From contig JAVVRI010000039.1 in assembly GCA_036654795.1 (NCBI GenBank), positions 1 to 19,721 of the forward strand: 19,721 bases of DNA, given 5' to 3'. The DNA comes from JAVVRI01 sp036654795 (GTDB taxonomy: Bacteria; Bacteroidota; Bacteroidia; Bacteroidales; Tannerellaceae). This document shows positions 15,468 to 19,721 of this stretch, piece after piece (positions within the stretch are counted from its first letter, which is position 1; every line of letters begins with the position of its first letter). Under the pieces are notes generated by a model. The model saw only the letters and a list, made by a program, of their open reading frames with translations, had not been told where the DNA came from and ran no database searches. A program made the translations under genes and the position numbers.

Positions 15468-16203
15468 GCAACACAAAATCTTTACCTAGGTACTTCTCGC
15501 GGACAATTTCGTTCTCGGCCAGTTCTTCAGCTGTGCCTTGAAAGAGTACCTTCCCTTCGAAAAGGAGGTAAGCGCGGTCGGTAATGCTAAGGGTTTCGTA
15601 AACATTATGGTCGGTGATGAGGATGCCGATGTTTTTATGCTTCAGTTTGGCTACGATGGTCTGAATATCCTGCACAGCAATGGGGTCTACACCGGCAAAA
15701 GGCTCATCCAGCATGATAAACTTCGGGTCTATAGCCAGACAGCGTGCTATTTCGGCACGACGGCGTTCGCCTCCTGAGAGCTGGTCTCCCAAGTTCTTGC
15801 GCACCTTTTGCAGGCCAAATTCGGAAATTAGGCTTTCCAGCTTCTCCTTCTGGTACTCAGGCGTTGTTTTGGTCATCTCCAGTACGGAACGGATATTATC
15901 CTCTACCGTCATTTTGCGGAAGATTGAGGCCTCTTGTGCCAGATAACCGATTCCGCAGCGGGCACGTTTATAGACAGGATATTTGGTTATTTCCATGTCG
16001 TTAAGGAATATTTTACCTTCATTGGGCGTTACTAGTCCTACAGTCATGTAGAAAGTAGTCGTCTTGCCGGCACCATTTGGTCCCAGTAATCCTACGATTT
16101 CCCCCTGCTCTACATTGATAGAAACATGATTTACAACCGTACGCGTTCTATACTTCTTTACCAGATCCTCCGTGCGAAGCACCATTCTTTGTTCGTCTGC
16201 CAT
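15451..16203 (-). CDS. lptB: LPS export ABC transporter ATP-binding protein LptB
   Basis: The ATPase of the LptB2FG complex, which extracts lipopolysaccharide from the inner membrane and drives it along the Lpt bridge. With the ATG at 16203 the product has 250 residues. A TTG seven codons upstream is possible but less likely. The ABC motifs are complete: Walker A GPNGAGKT (41-48), Q-loop YLAQEASIFRKMTVEDNI, signature LSGGERRR, Walker B FIMLDEP followed by FAGVDP, and switch histidine in ITDHNV. The Q-loop wording and GERRR are distinctive of LptB as opposed to other ABC ATPases. LptF and LptG are not in the window, as is common because they are often encoded elsewhere. It is divergent from mlaE and converges on sulP. 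Confidence 0.93.
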   Translation of the reverse strand: MADEQRMVLRTEDLVKKYRTRTVVNHVSINVEQGEIVGLLGPNGAGKTTTFYMTVGLVTPNEGKIFLNDMEITKYPVYKRARCGIGYLAQEASIFRKMTVEDNIRSVLEMTKTTPEYQKEKLESLISEFGLQKVRKNLGDQLSGGERRRAEIARCLAIDPKFIMLDEPFAGVDPIAVQDIQTIVAKLKHKNIGILITDHNVYETLSITDRAYLLFEGKVLFQGTAEELAENEIVREKYLGKDFVLRKKDL

Positions 16204-16261
16204 ATCCCTAAGATTTGGATACAAAGTAACACATTTAATTCCTTAGTCGCAAGATTTCCGT

Positions 16262-16269
16262 TATCTTTG
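16262..16269 (+). promoter_or_regulatory. mlaEF promoter (-7 element)
   Basis: TATCTTTG matches the -7 consensus exactly, 34 nt before the mlaE start. The -33 region has no TTTG. The minus strand of the same intergenic region has only a partial match, TTACTTTG at 16222-16229, for lptB. Confidence 0.6.
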
Positions 16270-16303
16270 CCCCAGTAAACGAATATACATATATATAGAA
16301 CGA

Positions 16304-17047
16304 ATGAATAAAGCATTACATAAATTGGGTGAGTACACCCTGCTGATGGCGAAAGTCATTAACCTGCCAGATAGGTGGAGCATGTTCTTTAAGCAATTAG
16401 TTAAGGAGATATACAAGCTGGGGGTGGATTCGCTCTGGATTGTGATTATTATCTCGGTCTTTATCGGTACGGTAATTGCCATACAAATCTCGCTCAATAT
16501 CAGTTCGCCGTTGATACCTAAGTTCACCATCGGGTATACCACGCGTGAGATTATCTTGTTGGAATTTTCCTCCTCTATTATGTGCCTTATCTTAGCCGGA
16601 AAGGTGGGTAGCAACATTGCTTCGGAGATTGGCACTATGCGCGTAACAGAACAAATTGACGCGATGGAGATCATGGGCGTTAATTCTGCTAACTTCCTGA
16701 TCCTTCCCAAACTGGTCGGACTGATGATGTTTATTCCCGTGCTGGTTGTCTTTAGTATGTTTACGGGGATATGCGGTGGAATCGTGGCCAGTTATACTGT
16801 TGGAGGGATGACGCCCTCTTCGTTTGAATATGGTTTGCAGTTCTACTTCAACTCCTTCTACGTCTGGTATTCGATTGTGAAATCAGTTATTTACGCCTTC
16901 ATCATCTCCTCTACGGCAGCCTATTTCGGCTACTACGTACATGGCGGAGCGTTGGAGGTGGGCAAGGCTAGTACAAACGCCGTAGTAATGAGCAGTATCA
17001 TGATTTTGCTTGCCGATGTGATCTTAACCCAATTAATGCTTGTCTAG
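16304..17047 (+). CDS. mlaE: MlaE-family lipid ABC transporter permease
   Basis: The permease of an MCE-type (Mla) system that moves phospholipid between the inner and outer membranes and maintains outer-membrane asymmetry. The 247 residues fit MlaE. An amphipathic N-terminal helix precedes five or six membrane segments, starting with LWIVIIISVFIGTVIAIQI. The conserved cytoplasmic loop reads EIGTMRVTEQIDAMEIMGVN, the EQIDA signature of the family and the contact site for the ATPase. The ATPase gene follows after 9 nt. The substrate-binding MlaD (MCE domain) protein is not encoded here. Confidence 0.92.
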   Translation: MNKALHKLGEYTLLMAKVINLPDRWSMFFKQLVKEIYKLGVDSLWIVIIISVFIGTVIAIQISLNISSPLIPKFTIGYTTREIILLEFSSSIMCLILAGKVGSNIASEIGTMRVTEQIDAMEIMGVNSANFLILPKLVGLMMFIPVLVVFSMFTGICGGIVASYTVGGMTPSSFEYGLQFYFNSFYVWYSIVKSVIYAFIISSTAAYFGYYVHGGALEVGKASTNAVVMSSIMILLADVILTQLMLV

Positions 17048-17056
17048 AATAAAGAA

Positions 17057-17827
17057 ATGATAGAAGTAAAGAATATAGTCAAGTCCTTCGACGGGCGCAT
17101 GGTGCTCAATAATATAAGTACCGTGTTTGAGGATGGTAAAACGAACCTGATCATTGGGCAAAGCGGTTCGGGTAAGACGGTGATGATCAAAAACATCATC
17201 GGCCTGATAAAGCCTGATTCCGGTGAGATCCTTTACGACGGGCGCGATTTGCCGCTAATGGGTAAGCAAGAGCTGAACCTGCTTCGACGTGAGATGGGGA
17301 TGCTCTTTCAGGGTTCCGCCCTGTTCGACAGTATGACGGTGATGGAAAATGTGATGTTCCCTCTCGATATGTTTTCGAAAGATACCTTTAAGGAGCGCAG
17401 CATACGGGCACAGTTCTGTCTCGACCGCGTGAATCTGTCGGATGCGGGTCATCTGTATCCTTCTGAAATTAGTGGTGGAATGATGAAGCGGGCAGCCATA
17501 GCCCGCGCAATTGCCCTTAACCCTAAATATCTGTTCTGCGACGAGCCTAACTCTGGTCTCGATCCGAAGACCTCGCTATTGATAGACGCCTTGATACATG
17601 ATATAACGGTGGAGTATGACATGACTACCGTCATCAATACGCATGACATGAACTCGGTCATGAACATTGGCGACAATATCGTCTTTATCAAAGAGGGCGT
17701 AAAGGAGTGGCAAGGCACGAAAAGCGAGGTGATCACCTCCACTAATAAAGCCCTCAACGACTTCGTCTTCGCCTCCGACCTCTTCCGTAAAGTAAAGGAG
17801 ATGGAGATGGGCCAGGAAGCATTATAG
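17057..17827 (+). CDS. mlaF: MlaF-family lipid ABC transporter ATPase
   Basis: The ATP-binding partner of the permease just upstream. The 256 residues contain Walker A GQSGSGKT (34-41), Q-loop MLFQGSALFDSMTVMENV, and the signature SGGMMKRAAIARAIA. Walker B is YLFCDEPNSGLDP, and the switch histidine is in INTHDMNS. GGMMKR in place of the usual GGQQQR and the LFQGSALFDS stretch are typical of MlaF. The gap of 9 nt to mlaE indicates one operon, ended by the strong terminator at 17847-17894. Whether MlaB-like or MlaD partners exist elsewhere cannot be told from this window. Confidence 0.93.
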   Translation: MIEVKNIVKSFDGRMVLNNISTVFEDGKTNLIIGQSGSGKTVMIKNIIGLIKPDSGEILYDGRDLPLMGKQELNLLRREMGMLFQGSALFDSMTVMENVMFPLDMFSKDTFKERSIRAQFCLDRVNLSDAGHLYPSEISGGMMKRAAIARAIALNPKYLFCDEPNSGLDPKTSLLIDALIHDITVEYDMTTVINTHDMNSVMNIGDNIVFIKEGVKEWQGTKSEVITSTNKALNDFVFASDLFRKVKEMEMGQEAL

Positions 17828-17846
17828 CATTAAATGATCTAATAGC

Positions 17847-17894
17847 AAAGCCCGCCAATCGAGTCTTCTAAGAAGAACAATTGGCGGGCTTTTT
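17847..17894 (+). terminator. Strong rho-independent terminator after mlaF
   Basis: AAAGCCCGCCAAT (17847-17859) pairs perfectly over 13 bp with ATTGGCGGGCTTT (17880-17892), and the T run 17890-17894 follows. The 20-nt loop holds a second small inverted repeat, TCTTCT/AGAAGA. It ends mlaEF. On the minus strand only three T follow the stem, so for metK it is a weaker stop. Confidence 0.92.
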
Positions 17895-17913
17895 ATTGGT
17901 TGATAGCTTCTTC

Positions 17914-19209
17914 TTATAATCCGAAGGCAGCTTTTATCTGATCAACGTAATCAAGCTTTTCCCAAGTAAAGAGCTCTACTTCGCAAACGACAGGTTCGGG
18001 GTTGTAGCGAGAGGTAAAGGTCTTCGTTACAATCTCAGGCTTGCGTCCCATGTGTCCGTAAGAGGCAGTCTCTTGATAGATCGGATTGCGCAGCTTTAAG
18101 CGATCCTCGATAGCTTTAGGGCGCATGTCGAATAGCTTCCAAACCTTTTCAGAGATCTCGCCGTCGCTTAGCTTTACGTTGGAGCGACCGTAGGTGTTAA
18201 CGAAAATATTCATCGGTTTCGCTACCCCAATGGCGTAAGATACTTGTACCAACAGTTCGTCTGCCACACCGGCAGCTACGAGGTTCTTGGCTATATGGCG
18301 GGCGGCATAAGCAGCCGAGCGGTCTACCTTTGAGGGGTCTTTGCCAGAGAAGGCACCACCACCGTGTGCACCCTTACCGCCATACGTATCCACAATGATC
18401 TTGCGACCGGTCAGACCGGTGTCGCCATGCGGGCCACCAATTACAAACTTGCCAGTCGGATTGACGTGGTAAGTGATGTTATCGTTGAACAAGGCTTGCA
18501 CATAATCCGGATAAACAGCCTTTACGCGGGGAATCAAGATTGATTTTACATCGGCAGCAATCTTATCTTGCATTGCTTGGTCAGCTTCAGCCTGAGCCTT
18601 TGCGGTGGCATTTGCAGGAGCGATGAACTCGTCATGCTGTGTGGAGACAACGATGGTGTCAATACGGAGCGGTTTACCGTTGTCATCATATTCGATGGTT
18701 ACCTGGCTCTTAGCATCAGGACGAAGGTAGGGCATCAGCTCTAGTTCGTTTTTACGGATAGCGGCCAGTTCCCACAGCAGGCTGTGTGACAGGTCGAGAG
18801 CGAGCGGCATGTAATTTTCTGTTTCGTTTGTTGCGTAGCCGAACATCATTCCTTGGTCTCCCGCACCCTGATTGTACGGGTCTTCGCGTTCCACACCACG
18901 GTTGATGTCGCCACTTTGTTCGTGAATAGCAGACAGTACGCCGCATGATTTAGCTTCAAACTGATACTCACTTTTGGTGTATCCAATTCGTTCGATCACG
19001 CCACGTGCAACTTCCTGCACATCGACATAGGCACTTGATTTAACTTCTCCAGCCAGTACAACCTGTCCGGTTGTAACAAGGGTTTCGCAAGCAACTTTCG
19101 AGTTTCTGTCGTATGCCAGAAACTCATCCAGCAAAGCGTCCGATATTTGATCGGCTACTTTATCGGGGTGCCCTTCGGACACCGATTCGGAGGTGAATAA
19201 ATAACTCAT
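17914..19209 (-). CDS. metK: S-adenosylmethionine synthase MetK
   Basis: It makes S-adenosylmethionine from methionine and ATP. The N-terminus TSESVSEGHPDKVADQISDA holds His14 and Asp16 of the ATP/metal site. GAGDQGMMFGYATNE is the methionine-binding hexapeptide region. The P-loop-like GGAFSGKDPSKVDRSAAYAAR and the preceding GGPHGDTGLTGRKIIVDTYG are fully conserved. At 431 residues it is longer than the enterobacterial enzyme (about 384). The extra length appears to sit mainly in the middle, around EADQAMQDKIAADVKSI. The start is preceded by an A/T-rich unstructured stretch without a strong Shine-Dalgarno sequence. The promoter at 19355-19362 leaves a structured leader of about 140 nt, which suggests post-initiation control, perhaps by SAM itself (see the leader element). 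It is monocistronic. Confidence 0.97.
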   Translation of the reverse strand: MSYLFTSESVSEGHPDKVADQISDALLDEFLAYDRNSKVACETLVTTGQVVLAGEVKSSAYVDVQEVARGVIERIGYTKSEYQFEAKSCGVLSAIHEQSGDINRGVEREDPYNQGAGDQGMMFGYATNETENYMPLALDLSHSLLWELAAIRKNELELMPYLRPDAKSQVTIEYDDNGKPLRIDTIVVSTQHDEFIAPANATAKAQAEADQAMQDKIAADVKSILIPRVKAVYPDYVQALFNDNITYHVNPTGKFVIGGPHGDTGLTGRKIIVDTYGGKGAHGGGAFSGKDPSKVDRSAAYAARHIAKNLVAAGVADELLVQVSYAIGVAKPMNIFVNTYGRSNVKLSDGEISEKVWKLFDMRPKAIEDRLKLRNPIYQETASYGHMGRKPEIVTKTFTSRYNPEPVVCEVELFTWEKLDYVDQIKAAFGL

Positions 19210-19242
19210 TACTTCACTTAATTAATTATGTATATTAGTAAT

Positions 19243-19349
19243 GAATTGACCAATGGAGGAGAGGAGCATCGAAACGACAACAAAATAAAACTTTGTTTTT
19301 AGCATTTTTTCCTGTGGTTGCAAGCATACAAATCTCTCCACGTCAATTC
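19243..19349 (-). promoter_or_regulatory. metK leader with SAM-II-like candidate riboswitch
   Basis: Read on the minus strand, the leader shows in order CGTGG, GATTTG, GCTTGCAACCAC and ATGCTAAAAAC (aptamer candidate 19291-19341). These resemble the conserved blocks of the SAM-II (SAM-alpha) riboswitch. GTGG (19340-19337) pairs with CCAC (19317-19314) as P1, and TTTG (19332-19329) can pair with CAAA (19295-19292) as a pseudoknot stem. The second pseudoknot stem of SAM-II is not convincingly supported, and two extra bases lie before GATTTG. Around it, GAATTGAC (19349-19342) pairs perfectly with GTCAATTC (19250-19243), about 33 nt before the ATG. A structured leader is well supported; its assignment to SAM-II is inference from remembered consensus blocks. 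Confidence 0.5.
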
Positions 19350-19354
19350 GGTCG

Positions 19355-19362
19355 CAAAGATA
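19355..19362 (-). promoter_or_regulatory. metK promoter (-7 element)
   Basis: The minus strand reads TATCTTTG, an exact -7 match. Transcription would start near 19350, which puts the GAATTGAC arm of the leader stem at the very 5' end of the transcript. No TTTG is seen at the -33 spacing. Confidence 0.6.
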
Positions 19363-19450
19363 TAACTAATTTGGAATATAGCAGTCGGAATAGGTTTAAA
19401 ATCTTTATAAAACTTGTTTATCGTTAGATAGTTCACGCAATCCCGCATGT

Positions 19451-19721
19451 TTACTTTTCTATCTCCTCTATAGTTAGACCAGTGCAGGCTGATATCATGT
19501 CGACGGGAATACCGTTTTTTTTCATATTAAGGGCTATTAAGCGTTTTCCTTCTGCCAAACCTTCCACCTTACCTTCTGCTTTTCCTTTCTCCTTTCCTTT
19601 CGCTAGCCCTTCCGCTAACCCTTCCGCTTTTCCTTCTGCTTTTCCTTCCGCTAACCCCTCTTCTTTGGCGGAGTTAAGGACGTCGTTTTGGATCCTGATG
19701 CTGTCCATGTGGCGGTCGTAA
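19451..19721 (-). CDS. Rpn/PD-(D/E)XK nuclease-family protein, C-terminal part
   Basis: The frame stays open to the window edge (codons for Tyr-Asp-Arg-His precede the first in-window ATG at 19708), so this is the 3' part of a longer gene and not an 85-residue protein. It shows the tail typical of the Rpn/PDDEXK_2 transposase-like family common in Bacteroidota. That tail is a helical stretch, then about nine four-residue repeats of the kind AEGK/AEGL (roughly 19544-19663), then GIPVDMISACTGLTIEEIEK. In DNA the repeats form a degenerate 12-bp tandem array, prone to slippage. Members related to E. coli RpnA are nucleases that promote RecA-independent recombination. The catalytic domain lies outside the window, so activity cannot be judged. 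Confidence 0.8.
   Translation of the reverse strand, partial: YDRHMDSIRIQNDVLNSAKEEGLAEGKAEGKAEGLAEGLAKGKEKGKAEGKVEGLAEGKRLIALNMKKNGIPVDMISACTGLTIEEIEK

Noticed and set aside
16204..16224. A TTG start for lptB seven codons upstream.
   Set aside because: The ATG at 16203 gives a product that begins like other LptB proteins; the extra residues add no conserved sequence.
19482..19721. A plus-strand open frame rich in Pro, Ser, Phe and Ala at the right edge.
   Set aside because: Its repeats are the antisense of the EGK repeats of the Rpn-family gene, which has the recognisable protein tail.

Overview
The window looks like a housekeeping segment of a Bacteroidota chromosome, most likely order Bacteroidales. 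Three things point there. At least six intergenic regions carry the TAnnTTTG -7 element of the Bacteroidota primary sigma factor. Shine-Dalgarno sequences are weak. The gene set is typical: PorU/PorV of the type IX secretion system, Rex, a MetK of about 430 residues, and an Rpn/PD-(D/E)XK protein with an EGK-repeat tail. Genus cannot be fixed from the sequence alone. No prophage, CRISPR array, plasmid or integrative element is visible, and no rRNA or tRNA gene was recognised.

Layout. Positions 1-293 hold short tandem repeats, a strong rho-independent terminator for an upstream gene outside the window, and the dusB promoter. dusB (+) converges on an rsmA-mgtE pair (-). A compact divergent promoter region separates rsmA from a co-directional (+) run from about 3550 to 12533: a UPF0104/AglD-type membrane protein, pepD, rex, a FAH-family hydrolase, porU, porV and ispF. 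Gaps from pepD onward are 1 to 61 nt, so pepD to ispF is probably one operon with strong coupling at rex-FAH. ispF overlaps the convergent rubrerythrin gene (-) by its stop codon. A gene-free stretch of 609 bp follows, carrying a four-unit 22-bp palindromic repeat array, and then a SulP anion transporter (+). lptB (-) is divergent from mlaE-mlaF (+), so two outer-membrane lipid transport systems share an intergenic region. A very good terminator separates mlaF from convergent metK (-). metK has a leader of about 140 nt with SAM-II-like sequence elements and a competing long-range stem. The right edge cuts an Rpn-family gene.

How the genes fit together. Much of the window serves the cell envelope: PorU and PorV anchor T9SS cargo, LptB powers LPS export, and MlaE/F move phospholipid to or from the outer membrane. 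The rest is core metabolism and translation: tRNA and rRNA modification (DusB, RsmA), isoprenoid synthesis (IspF), S-adenosylmethionine (MetK), Mg2+ and anion transport, peptide turnover, and NADH sensing (Rex). The most interesting non-coding element is the metK leader. I see no convincing undescribed multi-gene system here.
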